DNA of 64,000 bases from Paraburkholderia ribeironis (GCF_900019265.1 NZ_CYGX02000012.1:208393-272392); one strand, 5' to 3'. Shown: positions 53,051 through 62,345, numbered from the stretch's first letter. A program made the numbers and translations. Notes: generated by a model from the sequence alone, not told the origin.

Positions 53051-55798
53051 TCAGCGATCCATCCAGTAGCGGTGCCCGGTATCGCGATAGCGTTCGAGCG
53101 TGAGCGTCGCGCCAGCCTTGGCCGGACTCGCCTCGACCCGCACTGCGCCATCGGTGTCGCTGCGCCCAAGCTCGATATGACGCGCCTCGTAGCGCTCGAA
53201 CACCGCTGCGTTCGGATGATGAAACCGGTTTCGATAGCCTACCTGAAATAGCGCGATGGCCGGGTCGACAGCGTCGAGGAACGGCTCGGTCGACGAGGTC
53301 TTGCTGCCGTGATGCGGCACGACCAGCACCTGTGCGCGCAACAGGCCGCGAGCGCGGGCGAGCAGCACGCGTTCGGCCGGCGCCTCGAGGTCCGCCGTCA
53401 GCAAGGCCACGATGGCTGGCCGTTCAGTTCGAACGGATGTTGCCGGCTGCTGCGCGTTGCCCGGCAGGCTGCCAACCCGCAGCACACAGCAATGCGCATT
53501 CGATTTGCCTTGCAGCGGCCCGGCATCCGGCCACAGCACCTCGAAGTCGACGCCGTCCCACTGCCAGCGCTGCCCTGCCGCGCACGGCAGTGTAGCCGCG
53601 CCATGCTGCTTCGCGCCCGCCCACAATGCGTCGTCTGGCGCCAACGCAGCCACCATCTGATGAACCTCGATCGCGTCGAGGACGGCGGGCGCACCGCCCG
53701 AGTGATCGGAATCGGCGTGACTGATGACCAGCGTATCGAGCGCCGTCACGCCATGCGCCTGCAAGAATGGCACGACCACCCGCTCGCCCGCGTGGGTCGA
53801 TTCCGGACCGGGTCCGGCATCGAACAGCAACGCGTGATGCGCCGTTTCGATCAACACCGAGGTGCCCTGACCGACGTCCAGCGCAGTCAGACGAAAGCCG
53901 CCCGGCAGGGGCCCGGGCGGCGCCGGCGCCAGAAGCGGCAACCACGTGAGCGGGGCGGCCCAGCGCAACGGCCAGCCGCGCGGCGCAAGAAACCAGACCA
54001 CGCCCAACGCCGCCGCGGCCAGCGCCCACGCATCCGGTTGCGGCAACCACCAGAGCGCCCAGGCGGGCGCGCATAACGCATGCAAACCGGCCGCCAGCAG
54101 TTCGAGCAACGCATGTGCGGCACGCCATGCCCACGCATCGAAGGGCACCGGCAACAGCACGCCGGCAAATACCGACGGCGTCACCAGCAGGCTCACCCAC
54201 GGAATCGCGAACGCATTCGCGAGCGGGCCGATCAGCGGAATCTGCGCGAACCAGTAGACGCTCAACGGCGCGAGCGCGACCGTCACTGCGATCTGTACGT
54301 GAGCGGCGCTACGCAGCCGTTCGCCGAGTGCGCGCAGGCGCCGATGCAGGCCGGCACGCAGGCCCGCCAACGTGCGGTGCGCCTCGCCATCCATGTCGGC
54401 GTCGTCATCGTGGGGTTGCCGGCGATGCCGCACGCGCGGCCGGCCCGACATGGCGAACAGGATCGCCGCCACCGCGCAGAACGACAGCCAGAATCCCGCC
54501 GACACCACCGCCCACGGATCGATCAGCAGCACCAGCCCCAACGCCCACGCCAACACTGTCGAGCGCGCGAGACTGCGGCCACCGACAAACGCCAGCGCGG
54601 TCATCCCCGCCATCCACAGCGCGCGCTGCGCCGGCACGTTGAAACCGGCAAGCGCCGCGTGCAGCGCGGCACACAGCGAGCCGCCCGTCACCGCGACGAT
54701 CTGCGCGGGCAGCCGCAACGGCCAGTTGCGGCCGATCAACCCGGAGCGCCGCCACAGCGCACCAGCCAGCCAGCCGGCCAGACCCGCGACGAAACCGATG
54801 TGCAATCCCGAAATCGCCACCAGATGGCTCGTGCCGGTGCCGCGCATCAGCAGCCAGTCGGCGGCGCTGACTTCGTCCTGCGCGCCGACCGCCAGCGCCA
54901 CGACGATTCCGCGATGCGGCGCGTCCGCCAGCACCGTGTCGATCCGCGCATGCAGCGCCGCGCGCCAGCGGTCCACCGTCACACTCAGGCCGCGCACGCG
55001 TCCCGGCAAACGCACGGCGTGTTCGGGCACACTCACATAGCCGGTCGCCCGCACGTTGCGCGCGAGCAGATTCGCTTCGGCATCGCGCACCCCGAAGTTT
55101 GCGTTGCCGTGCGGCCGCGTGAGCCGCACGGTCAGCCGCCAGCGCTCGCCCGGTTCGAGCAGTGGCGCGGGGGCGTCGTCGGCGATCCACGACAGTTGCA
55201 CCACGCGCGGAAAGGCGGCGAGCAGCGCTTGGCCCGCTTGGCTCGCCTCGACCGCTTCGACCGCTTGGCCCGCTTGGCTCGCTTGGCCCGCTTCGACCGC
55301 TTCGACCGCTTCGACTTCGAACAGAAAGCGGGCGCCCTTTGCATCGCGCGACGGTAAGCCCCGGATGCTGCCGATCAGAGCGATATCGCGGCCTTCCCAT
55401 GCTTTCGGCAAGCTCGCTGCGAGCCGCATTTCCGCACGCACGGCGGCATACCCGAAGCCCACGCATAACGCCGCGCACCACACGGCGGCCCAGCCGGCCA
55501 ATCCGCGCAGCCGCGCGCCTACGCACACGTGGCCCACGTGGCAGACGCGGCACATGCGGCACCCGCGGCACATGCGGCACCCGCGGCGCACGGCCGGATA
55601 CGCACCCGCCCCAAGCTTGCCCGCAAGCACCGCCGCATCGCCGCGCAAGCCCCACAGCGCGAGCCCGCACGCCGCGCAGCCGAGCACCACCAGGGCGCAC
55701 CAGCCGCGCCATGCCGGCAACGCAGCCTGCTGCTGCAACCAGATGACACCCAACGCAAACCCGCACCACGCTGCCCGCATTCGCCCTCCGCCCAGCAA
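53051..55798 (-). CDS. comEC: DNA internalization competence protein ComEC/Rec2 with in-frame repeat insertions
   Basis: 915-aa polytopic membrane channel for single-stranded DNA uptake. Order: N-terminal TM helices, OB/DUF4131 domain (about 135-275), Competence domain with ~8 TM helices (about 280-640; SGLHIGFVAGLAGW), and C-terminal MBL domain (DVGQGTSVLIETAHHALLFDAG, ISHADSDHSGG, VPHHGSKTSS). Two expansions interrupt the N-terminal half: a cysteine ladder C74, C77, C80, C83, C86 (CRMCRGCRMCRVCH) and a VEA/GQA/SQA stretch at 161-190, both encoded by 9-bp DNA repeats. The frame is intact. ATG 55798 or 55780 may be the start. Natural competence is not shown by this gene alone. Confidence 0.92.
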   Translation of the reverse strand: MLGGGRMRAAWCGFALGVIWLQQQAALPAWRGWCALVVLGCAACGLALWGLRGDAAVLAGKLGAGAYPAVRRGCRMCRGCRMCRVCHVGHVCVGARLRGLAGWAAVWCAALCVGFGYAAVRAEMRLAASLPKAWEGRDIALIGSIRGLPSRDAKGARFLFEVEAVEAVEAGQASQAGQAVEAVEASQAGQALLAAFPRVVQLSWIADDAPAPLLEPGERWRLTVRLTRPHGNANFGVRDAEANLLARNVRATGYVSVPEHAVRLPGRVRGLSVTVDRWRAALHARIDTVLADAPHRGIVVALAVGAQDEVSAADWLLMRGTGTSHLVAISGLHIGFVAGLAGWLAGALWRRSGLIGRNWPLRLPAQIVAVTGGSLCAALHAALAGFNVPAQRALWMAGMTALAFVGGRSLARSTVLAWALGLVLLIDPWAVVSAGFWLSFCAVAAILFAMSGRPRVRHRRQPHDDDADMDGEAHRTLAGLRAGLHRRLRALGERLRSAAHVQIAVTVALAPLSVYWFAQIPLIGPLANAFAIPWVSLLVTPSVFAGVLLPVPFDAWAWRAAHALLELLAAGLHALCAPAWALWWLPQPDAWALAAAALGVVWFLAPRGWPLRWAAPLTWLPLLAPAPPGPLPGGFRLTALDVGQGTSVLIETAHHALLFDAGPGPESTHAGERVVVPFLQAHGVTALDTLVISHADSDHSGGAPAVLDAIEVHQMVAALAPDDALWAGAKQHGAATLPCAAGQRWQWDGVDFEVLWPDAGPLQGKSNAHCCVLRVGSLPGNAQQPATSVRTERPAIVALLTADLEAPAERVLLARARGLLRAQVLVVPHHGSKTSSTEPFLDAVDPAIALFQVGYRNRFHHPNAAVFERYEARHIELGRSDTDGAVRVEASPAKAGATLTLERYRDTGHRYWMDR
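55227..55316 (-). repeat. 9-bp tandem repeat, 10 units, inside comEC
   Basis: Ten contiguous in-frame units of three types (plus-strand GCTTGGCCC, GCTTGGCTC, GCTTCGACC), encoding GQA, SQA and VEA at residues about 161-190, between the N-terminal OB-like domain strands. Confidence 0.95.
55527..55589 (-). repeat. 9-bp tandem repeat, 7 units, encoding Cys ladder in comEC
   Basis: Seven 9-bp units (e.g. ATGCGGCAC, CCGCGGCAC, ACGTGGCCC) in frame. They encode alternating C-R-x and C-H-x triplets around residues 72-92, including one accidental-looking CxxCH. Confidence 0.92.
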
Positions 55799-55890
55799 AC
55801 GCCGCGCGACATGGCGCGCGCCAGGCAGACGTCAGCGAGCCCGCCGGGCGTGGATATCGCCCGGCGCGAACCACTCATCGACGAGTTCGA

Positions 55891-56679
55891 TTATGCAGAG
55901 GAAAGCGCGAGTCGCGGCAGCGCGGCGTGCGCGTTAGCCGTTGTGCCTAGGGCGGCTTCATCGGCGGCCATGCCGCGCAATTGCGCGAGGCCCGCGCCGA
56001 TACCCGGGATCTGCCCGGGCGTGTTGCGCTGCCGGTAAATCCACGCCGGCGGGATGTCCGGCGCGTCGGTTTCAACCACCAGAGCGTCGAACGGCAACTG
56101 CCCGGCAAGGCGGCGAATTTGCCTGGCCCGCTCGAACGTCAGATTGCCGCCGAAACCGAGATGCATGCCCTGATCGATATAGGCCTGCGCCTGCTGGAAA
56201 CTGCCGTTGAACGCGTGCGCGATACCGCGATGGATCTGCTGCCGCCGCAGTCCTTTGAGCACCTGATCCTGCGATTTGCGTACGTGGCAGATCACCGGCA
56301 GGTCGAATTCGCGCGCCAGTTGCAGTTGACCGTCGTAGAAGAACTGCTGGCGCGCATCGTCGAGGCCTTCGACGAAATAGTCGAGCCCGATCTCGCCAAT
56401 GCCGACGAACCGCACGTCATCAAGACTCGCCTCGATCTCCATGCGCAGCAGTTCGAGATCGTGCTCGTCGGCGCCTGGCGTGAAGAGCGGATGAATACCG
56501 AGCGCATACGCGCCGCCGTCGATCCGGTGCGCCAGCTCACGCACCGCCGCAAAGTTCTGGCGGCCGATCGCCGGAATCACGATGCGCGCCACGCCCGCAC
56601 GGCGTGCCGCCGCCGCGACCGCATCGCGGTCGGCGTCGAATTCCGAAGCATCGAGATGACAGTGCGTATCGATCCACAT
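55891..56679 (-). CDS. TatD family metal-dependent deoxyribonuclease
   Basis: 262-aa TIM-barrel hydrolase. Metal motifs: DTHCHLD (residues 4-10), GEIGLDYF (Glu), CHVRKS (His), AHAFNGS (His) and ETDAPDIPP (Asp). Family members are 3'-5' exonucleases or phosphodiesterases acting on DNA. Sits between lolD and comEC, the usual Burkholderiales order. A 9-bp repeat lies immediately upstream of its ATG. Confidence 0.92.
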   Translation of the reverse strand: MWIDTHCHLDASEFDADRDAVAAAARRAGVARIVIPAIGRQNFAAVRELAHRIDGGAYALGIHPLFTPGADEHDLELLRMEIEASLDDVRFVGIGEIGLDYFVEGLDDARQQFFYDGQLQLAREFDLPVICHVRKSQDQVLKGLRRQQIHRGIAHAFNGSFQQAQAYIDQGMHLGFGGNLTFERARQIRRLAGQLPFDALVVETDAPDIPPAWIYRQRNTPGQIPGIGAGLAQLRGMAADEAALGTTANAHAALPRLALSSA

Positions 56680-56692
56680 GAGCTACCCTCGC

Positions 56693-56719
56693 GAAGCGGA
56701 CGAAGCGGACGAAGCAGAC
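56693..56719. repeat. 9-bp tandem repeat upstream of tatD-family gene
   Basis: Three units GAAGCGGAC, GAAGCGGAC, GAAGCAGAC in the 69-bp gap between the lolD stop and the tatD start. Identical unit to the array at 44514. Confidence 0.85.
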
Positions 56720-56748
56720 GATGCCGCGTGCGTCGCGCCGGAGCGCCG

Positions 56749-57492
56749 TCAGACCGGCACCGGCGGCTCTTCGTGCAGCACGCCGTCGCGCAGCCGCATG
56801 ATGCGGTCGCAGCGAGCGGCCAGATCGGGATCGTGCGTGACGATCACGAAACTCGTTTCGAGTGTGCGCGACAGTTCGAGCATCAGGTTGAACACCGTGT
56901 CGGCCGTGCCGCCGTCGAGATTGCCGGTCGGCTCGTCGGCCAGCACGCACGCGGGTTTGGTCACCAGCGCCCGGGCGATCGCGACGCGCTGACGCTCGCC
57001 GCCCGACAGCTCGCCCGGCCGGTGTTTGGCGCGATGCCCCATGCCGACCCGCTCCAGCACCTCGAGCGCCTCGCGGCGCGCGGCTTCGGTCGTCATGCGG
57101 CGAATCCGCAGCGGCATCGCAACGTTGTCGAGCGCGGAGAACTCCGGCAGCAGATGGTGGAACTGATAGACGAACCCGAGCGCGCGATTGCGCAAGTCAT
57201 TGCGTTCGCGCTCGGAGAGCTTCGTGAACGGCTTGCCCATCACCGAAACATGACCGGCACCCGGCTCGTCGAGACCGCCGAGCACGTGCAACAGCGTGCT
57301 CTTGCCCGAGCCCGACGCACCGACGATCGCCAGTTTCTCGCCGCGCCGCACGTTCAATTGCGTGTTGTTGAGCACCTGCACGTTCAGGCCGCCCTGCACG
57401 AACGACTTGGAGATGCCGGTTGCTTCCAGCACGTACGGATAGGGCGCCGTGTCCTGAGTGGCCATCGATAGTTCAGCGGAACGGTCATTCAT
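56749..57492 (-). CDS. lolD: Lipoprotein export ATPase LolD
   Basis: 247-aa ABC ATPase. Walker [10 protein letters not shown], signature [15 protein letters not shown], Walker [12 protein letters not shown] and the H-loop VTHD are complete. It powers the LolC/E complex that extracts lipoproteins from the inner membrane for LolA. ATG 57492 has GGAGG about 10 nt upstream and overlaps the lolC stop by 8 bp, so translation is coupled. Supplies the transport route for the lipoproteins in this window (BamB, BamC and the two small ones). Confidence 0.96.
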   Translation of the reverse strand: MNDRSAELSMATQDTAPYPYVLEATGISKSFVQGGLNVQVLNNTQLNVRRGEKLAIVGASGSGKSTLLHVLGGLDEPGAGHVSVMGKPFTKLSERERNDLRNRALGFVYQFHHLLPEFSALDNVAMPLRIRRMTTEAARREALEVLERVGMGHRAKHRPGELSGGERQRVAIARALVTKPACVLADEPTGNLDGGTADTVFNLMLELSRTLETSFVIVTHDPDLAARCDRIMRLRDGVLHEEPPVPV

Positions 57493-58738
57493 AGCGCAGC
57501 GCCTCCGCGGGACGGACTTTCGCGCCACGCCAGCTCGGGTAAAGGGTCGCCACTGCCGACATCAGGAACGCGATGATGCCGATGCGCGCGACGTCGGCCG
57601 GGATCAGTTCGGACGGCAGTTCATTGATGAAGTACACCGACGGCGGCAGGAACTGCACGCCGAGCAGATGCTCGATCATCGGCACGAGCCACGGAATGCT
57701 CCATGCGATCAGACAACCGAGCGCGACGCCGGTCGCGGTGCCGATAAAGCCGATCGTCACGCCCTGCACGACGAAGATCTTCATGATCGAGCCGGGCTGC
57801 GCACCGAGCGTGCGCAGGATTGCAATGTCGGCCTGCTTGTTGGTCACCGTCATCACCAGCGACGAGACCAGGTTGAACGCGGCCACCGCGATGATCAGCG
57901 TGAGGATGATGAACATCATGCGTTTTTCGATCTGCACGGCCGAGAACCAGGTCTTGTTCTGCTGCGTCCAGTCGCGGATATACAGATCGCCGGACAGCGT
58001 GCGCGCAAGCTGATGCGCGATTTCCGGCGCGCGCTGCATGTCAGTCAGGCGCAGCCGCACACCGGTCGGCGCGGGCAGCCTGAACAGCGCTTGCGCGTCC
58101 TTGATGTTGACGAGCGCGAGCGTGCTGTCGTATTCGTAATGGCCCGACTCGAAGATGCCCACCACCGTGAACTGCTTCAGGCGCGGCAGCATGCCGGCCG
58201 GCGTGATCGTGCCTTCGGGCGCGACCAGCGTGATCTTGTCGCTGACCTGCACGCCGAGGGTGGCGGCGAGGTCCGCGCCGAGCACGATGCCGAAGTCGCC
58301 CGGCACGAGGTCGGTCAGCTTGCCGCCCTTCATTTCCTTGCCGATGTCGGAGACTTCCGGTTCGAGCGACGGCTCGATGCCGCGCAGCGCGACGCCGCTC
58401 ACGGCGTCCTGGCGCGTGAGCAACGCCTGCGCCTCGACATACGGCGCTGCGCCGATCACCTGTTTGTTCTGGCGCGCTTCCTGGGCAGTCAGTTGCCAGT
58501 TCGGCATCGAACCGGTCGGCGAAAAGATTTCGACGTGCGCGAGCACCGACAGCATCCGGTCGCGCACCTCTTTCTGAAAACCGTTCATCACGGACAACAC
58601 GACGATCAGCGCCGCGACACCGAGCGCGATGCCCGACATCGACACCAGCGCGATGAACGAAATGAAGCCGTTGCCGGTCGTGCGTTTGCCGGCGCGTGTG
58701 TAGCGCCAGCCAATCTGCCATTCGTAGGGAAATTTCAA
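57485..58738 (-). CDS. lolC: Lipoprotein-releasing permease LolC/LolE type
   Basis: 417-aa inner-membrane protein with four TM helices: one near the N-terminus ([23 protein letters not shown]), a ~230-residue periplasmic domain, then three at the C-terminus. The frame has no ATG at the family start; TTG 58738 gives [17 protein letters not shown], matching orthologues, with AAAAGGA 6 nt upstream, so TTG is the likely start. Only one permease gene is next to lolD, as in bacteria using a LolF-like or single permease, though a second could be elsewhere. Confidence 0.93.
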   Translation of the reverse strand: MKFPYEWQIGWRYTRAGKRTTGNGFISFIALVSMSGIALGVAALIVVLSVMNGFQKEVRDRMLSVLAHVEIFSPTGSMPNWQLTAQEARQNKQVIGAAPYVEAQALLTRQDAVSGVALRGIEPSLEPEVSDIGKEMKGGKLTDLVPGDFGIVLGADLAATLGVQVSDKITLVAPEGTITPAGMLPRLKQFTVVGIFESGHYEYDSTLALVNIKDAQALFRLPAPTGVRLRLTDMQRAPEIAHQLARTLSGDLYIRDWTQQNKTWFSAVQIEKRMMFIILTLIIAVAAFNLVSSLVMTVTNKQADIAILRTLGAQPGSIMKIFVVQGVTIGFIGTATGVALGCLIAWSIPWLVPMIEHLLGVQFLPPSVYFINELPSELIPADVARIGIIAFLMSAVATLYPSWRGAKVRPAEALRYE

Positions 58739-59088
58739 GCGAATCCTTTTCTGCGTTGTTCGGCTGGGTGCTGTGCACGAAAGACGTCGAGCGCCCGCCG
58801 TGATCCCGGTGCCGTGGCGACGCCGCAGGTGCAGGCGCCGCACGCGTGTCGCAGCAAGGCTCGCGCCGTGCCGGGCCGTCGCACGCGCGCCGAAAGCGCC
58901 ACCGCTATCGCCACCGCTGTCACCACCACAATCACCACCGACCAAGCGCGAAGTTTGCCATACAATCCCACCGGCTCGCGCAAACCACACATGGCCCGCG
59001 CTGCCAGGCTCGCATTCGACTGCCGCGCTCAGGCCGGCCGGAATCTGGTCGGAATACTCGCACTCTTTGCCCTACAATGCGCAGCATC
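58739..59088. other. 350-bp divergent region between lolC and the RpfE-like gene
   Basis: No gene. Holds about four imperfect 12-bp units beginning CACC (58900-58947) and a TACAAT at 59073-59078 that could be the -10 of the downstream gene, with no good -35. Confidence 0.4.
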
Positions 59089-60219
59089 ATGCTCGCCGAC
59101 CGTCTCCATCTTCTGCTGCCCTTCGCGCTGCCCGCCGCAGCGGACGCCTCCACCGCCCTCCACGACATCCGGAGTCCAGCCCTCGACCGGCTGATCGCGC
59201 GCGCGACGCTGGTCGAACGGGTGGTCGGCGAAGACTTTCAGCGCACGCTGCCGCACGAGCGCTGGGTAGCCCGGCAGTTCGGCGCGCTGGCGGGCACCGC
59301 GGCCGCCGCCGACGAAGCACCGCTCGCGCCGTACATGCTGCGCGCCGACGGCGGCGAACCCGGCAGCGCAACGTGGGCCTGCGTGCAACCGGTGCATGTG
59401 CGCATCGCGCACGATCACCTGGTGCTGATCGATCCCGCCTCGCTCGAGCTCTCCGACGACGAAGCGCACGCGCTGCTCGCGGTCGCCCGGCCGTTGATCG
59501 AGGAACTCGGCGTACGCATCGAGGCGCCAAACCCCTCGCGCTGGTATCTGTCGGGCGACGGATTCGGCACCTTGGCGGGCGCGTCGCCATTGCGTGCGAG
59601 CGGCCGCAACATTGAAATCTGGCTGCCGCACGAAGCGCATTCGGGTGAACGTTCGCGCGCCTGGATGAAGCTGCAGAACGAAGTGCAGATGGCGTGGTTC
59701 GAGCACCCGATCAATGAGGCGCGCGAAGCGCGTGGTCTGCCAGCCGTCAACTCGATCTGGTTTCATGCGCAAGGCGCGGCGCAGCCCGTGCGCAGTCCGT
59801 TCGCGCGGGTCTTCTCCGACGCCACCGCGACGCGCGGCCTCGCGCTCACCGCCGGGGTCGAGACCGGCGCGCCGCCCGCTTCGTTTGGCGCGCTGGTCCC
59901 GCTGACCGGCGCGGCCCACGCGAAGCCGGGCGAGGCCTCGCGCGGGCATTCAGGCGGCACGGCACGCGGCACGCTGGTCGAACTCGATCCGTTCTCAGCG
60001 CCCTACATCGAACAGGACTGGGCGCGCTGGAACCACGCGTTTGCCGCCGTGCAAACGGACTGGTTCGAACCCGCGCTCGCGGCGCTGCAATCTGGCCAGC
60101 TCGGCGAACTTGGCCTGACCTTGTGCGGCGATACCGGCTCGGTGACGCTCACGATCACGCGCGGCGATCTGCGCAAATTCTGGCGGCGGCGCATGCTGGC
60201 GTCGCTCTTCATCGAATGA
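59089..60219 (+). CDS. RpfE-like / phosphoglycerate-mutase-like regulatory protein
   Basis: 376-aa cytoplasmic protein without obvious signal or TM. It resembles proteins annotated as regulatory protein RpfE (alkaline-phosphatase-superfamily-like); conserved pieces include HLLLPFALP, the WACVQPVHVRIAHDHLVL segment, RWYL and the late NEVQMAWFEHPINEAREARGLPAVNSIWFHAQG. Catalytic residues are not evident, so function is unclear. Starts considered: ATG 59077 (which overlaps a possible -10) and ATG 59089. Its last two codons and stop are repeated once immediately downstream. recJ follows after 28 bp. Confidence 0.75.
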   Translation: MLADRLHLLLPFALPAAADASTALHDIRSPALDRLIARATLVERVVGEDFQRTLPHERWVARQFGALAGTAAAADEAPLAPYMLRADGGEPGSATWACVQPVHVRIAHDHLVLIDPASLELSDDEAHALLAVARPLIEELGVRIEAPNPSRWYLSGDGFGTLAGASPLRASGRNIEIWLPHEAHSGERSRAWMKLQNEVQMAWFEHPINEAREARGLPAVNSIWFHAQGAAQPVRSPFARVFSDATATRGLALTAGVETGAPPASFGALVPLTGAAHAKPGEASRGHSGGTARGTLVELDPFSAPYIEQDWARWNHAFAAVQTDWFEPALAALQSGQLGELGLTLCGDTGSVTLTITRGDLRKFWRRRMLASLFIE

Positions 60220-60234
60220 CTTATCGAATGATCC
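60211..60234 (+). repeat. 12-bp duplication spanning a stop codon
   Basis: ATCGAATGACTT followed by ATCGAATGATCC. The first unit holds the final Ile-Glu-stop of the RpfE-like gene; the second repeats Ile-Glu-stop in the same frame, giving a backup stop four codons later. Confidence 0.85.
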
Positions 60235-60247
60235 ACGGCCTTCCCGA

Positions 60248-61954
60248 ATGACTCGAATCGTTACGCGCGCCTGCTCCCCTGTCGATGCCGAAGTCCTCGT
60301 CCGCCATGGGCTGCATCCGGTGCTCGCGCGCCTGTACGCGGCACGCGGCGTGTGCCTGCCCGATGAAATCGAAACCGGCCTCGCGCGGCTCGTGCCGCCC
60401 GCCGCGCTGCAGAGCTGCGAAGACGCCGCCGTGCTGCTCGCCGATGCGATCCAGCAGCAGCGCCGCATGCTGGTCGTCGCCGACTACGACTGCGACGGCG
60501 CCACCGCCTGCGCGGTCGCGGTGCGTGGCCTGCGCATGCTCGGCGGCCGCATCGACTATCTGGTGCCGAACCGCATGGAACACGGCTACGGGCTCACGCC
60601 GGACATCGTCGCGCTGGCTGCGAGCGGCGCGTCGGGCAAGCCGGATCTGCTGATCACCGTCGACAACGGCATCGCCAGCGTCGACGGCGTGGCGGCGGCC
60701 AACGCGCTCGGTATCGACGTGCTGGTCACCGATCATCACCTGCCGGGCGACGAGCTGCCCGCCGCCCGCGCGATCGTCAATCCGAACCAGCCGGGCTGCA
60801 CGTTCCCGAGCAAATGCATCGCCGGGGTCGGCGTGATGTTTTATGTGCTGCTCGCGTTGCGCGCGCAATTGCGGCAACGCGGCGCATTCGATGACGCCAC
60901 ACCCGAACCGCGCCTCGACGGCCTGCTCGACCTGGTCGCGCTCGGCACGGTCGCCGACGTGGTCAAGCTCGACGGCAACAACCGCGTGCTGGTCGCGCAG
61001 GGTTTGCAGCGCATCCGCAAAGGCCGCATGCAGCCGGGCATCGCCGCGCTGTTTCGCGCCGCCGCACGCGACGCCCGCAGCGCCTCGGGCTTCGACCTCG
61101 GCTTCGCGCTCGGGCCGAGGCTGAATGCGGCGGGACGTCTGTCGGACATGTCGCTCGGCATCGAATGCCTGACCACCGACGACGTCGGCCGCGCGTGGGA
61201 ACTCGCGCAGCAACTCGACACGATGAACCGCGAGCGCCGCGAGATCGAAGCCGGGATGCAGCAACAGGCGCTCGACGACCTCTCGGCGATCGCCCCCGAC
61301 GGCGCGACCACCATCACGCTGTTCAATCCGGGCTGGCATCAGGGCGTGATCGGCATCGTCGCTGGACGGCTGAAGGAGAAATTCCACCGGCCCTCGTTCA
61401 CCTTCGCGCTCGCCGACGACAGCGGTCAGTTCGTCAAGGGCTCGGGCCGCTCGATCGCGGGCTTCCATCTGCGCGATGCGCTCGACCTGATCTCGAAGCG
61501 CGAGCCGGATTTGATCGTCAAGTTCGGCGGCCACGCGATGGCCGCCGGGCTGACGCTCGCGACCGCCGACGTGCCGCGCTTCACCGCCGCCTTCGAGGCG
61601 GTCGGCCGCGAGTGGCTGTCCGAAGAAGCGCTCGCGCGCACGGTGGAAACCGACGGCGAACTCGAAGACGCGTACTTCACGCCGCAATTCGTCGAAATGC
61701 TCGACGCCGCCGTGTGGGGCCAGGGCTTCCCGGCGCCGGTGTTTTCCGGCGAATTCGACATCGCGTCGCAGGCGCTGGTGAAGGACAAGCATCTGAAGCT
61801 GCAGCTCGTGCGCGGGCGGCAGCGCTTTAACGCGATCTGGTTCAATCACACCGATACGCTGCCGGCACGCACCACCGTCGCTTACCGGCTGGCGAGCGAT
61901 ACATGGAACGGCGTGGCGCGGGTGCAACTGATCGTCGAACACGCGGTGGGCTGA
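60248..61954 (+). CDS. recJ: Single-stranded-DNA-specific exonuclease RecJ
   Basis: 568-aa DHH-family 5'-3' exonuclease for RecF-pathway and mismatch repair. Motifs: VADYDCDGATA (D-x-D), ITVDNGIAS, TDHHLPG (DHH), LGTVADVVKLDG, then the DHHA1 domain with KFGGHAMAAGLTL. Mismatch repair link to mutS in the same window is functional only. ATG 60248 has no visible Shine-Dalgarno. The final ~20 codons are duplicated immediately downstream, followed by 13-bp repeats. Confidence 0.96.
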   Translation: MTRIVTRACSPVDAEVLVRHGLHPVLARLYAARGVCLPDEIETGLARLVPPAALQSCEDAAVLLADAIQQQRRMLVVADYDCDGATACAVAVRGLRMLGGRIDYLVPNRMEHGYGLTPDIVALAASGASGKPDLLITVDNGIASVDGVAAANALGIDVLVTDHHLPGDELPAARAIVNPNQPGCTFPSKCIAGVGVMFYVLLALRAQLRQRGAFDDATPEPRLDGLLDLVALGTVADVVKLDGNNRVLVAQGLQRIRKGRMQPGIAALFRAAARDARSASGFDLGFALGPRLNAAGRLSDMSLGIECLTTDDVGRAWELAQQLDTMNRERREIEAGMQQQALDDLSAIAPDGATTITLFNPGWHQGVIGIVAGRLKEKFHRPSFTFALADDSGQFVKGSGRSIAGFHLRDALDLISKREPDLIVKFGGHAMAAGLTLATADVPRFTAAFEAVGREWLSEEALARTVETDGELEDAYFTPQFVEMLDAAVWGQGFPAPVFSGEFDIASQALVKDKHLKLQLVRGRQRFNAIWFNHTDTLPARTTVAYRLASDTWNGVARVQLIVEHAVG

Positions 61955-62172
61955 AGTCGAAGTGAAGGGGCCATCTGAAGGGGCTGCCTGAAGGGGCGGC
62001 CTGAAAGGGCTGCTCAACTGGCCAGCCGAAGCGGCCACGAGCGATACGCGCAACGGCGTGGCGCGGGTACAACTGATCGTCGAGCACGCGGTTGGCTGAA
62101 GCCGAAGTGAAGTGGCCAACTGAAGGGGCCATCTGGAAGGGCTGACTCAACCGCCCAGCCGAAGCGGCTGAC
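61894..62172 (+). repeat. ~145-bp tandem duplication of the recJ 3' end
   Basis: Copy A (61894-62038) contains the last recJ codons and stop (61952) plus downstream sequence; copy B (62039-about 62172) repeats this with offset 145. Copy B would read SDTRNGVARVQLIVEHAVG-stop against SDTWNGVARVQLIVEHAVG-stop. In the shared coding part the six base differences include four synonymous third-position changes. Embedded 13-bp units TGAAGGGGC(C/T)... number four in A (61963-62014) and about three in B. Confidence 0.93.
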
Positions 62173-62345
62173 CGGACACGATCCGCTTCGCCGCCACCAC
62201 CACCACCACCGCCGCCGCGCCGGCGAAGTGTCGAAAAAACACCGCAAAATCAACCTCGAACACGCGCCGGATCGCTTCACAGCCGCCGGCGCGGCGCGCC
62301 GATCGGCTATAATTTCTCCTTTTTACGAAGCTATAAAAGATCGAC
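61955..62345. other. 391-bp spacer between recJ and prfB
   Basis: Apart from the duplication just described, the rest (62173-62345) is a Gly/Ala-rich, GC-rich stretch with a run of CACC triplets (about 62191-62216), then the prfB promoter area. TATAAT at 62308-62313 is a probable -10, about 30 bp before the ATG; the -35 is weak. Confidence 0.5.
62308..62313 (+). promoter_or_regulatory. Candidate -10 box for prfB
   Basis: Perfect TATAAT about 32 bp upstream of the prfB ATG (62346). No matching -35 at 16-18 bp. Confidence 0.45.

Noticed and set aside
55537..55560. CxxCH heme c attachment site in ComEC
   Set aside because: It falls inside a 9-bp repeat array and no cytochrome features or maturation context are present; most likely a by-product of repeat expansion.
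60221..62119. 632-codon frame antisense to recJ
   Set aside because: Shadow of recJ; its N-terminal part even reads through the duplicated recJ tail, showing it is not an independent gene.
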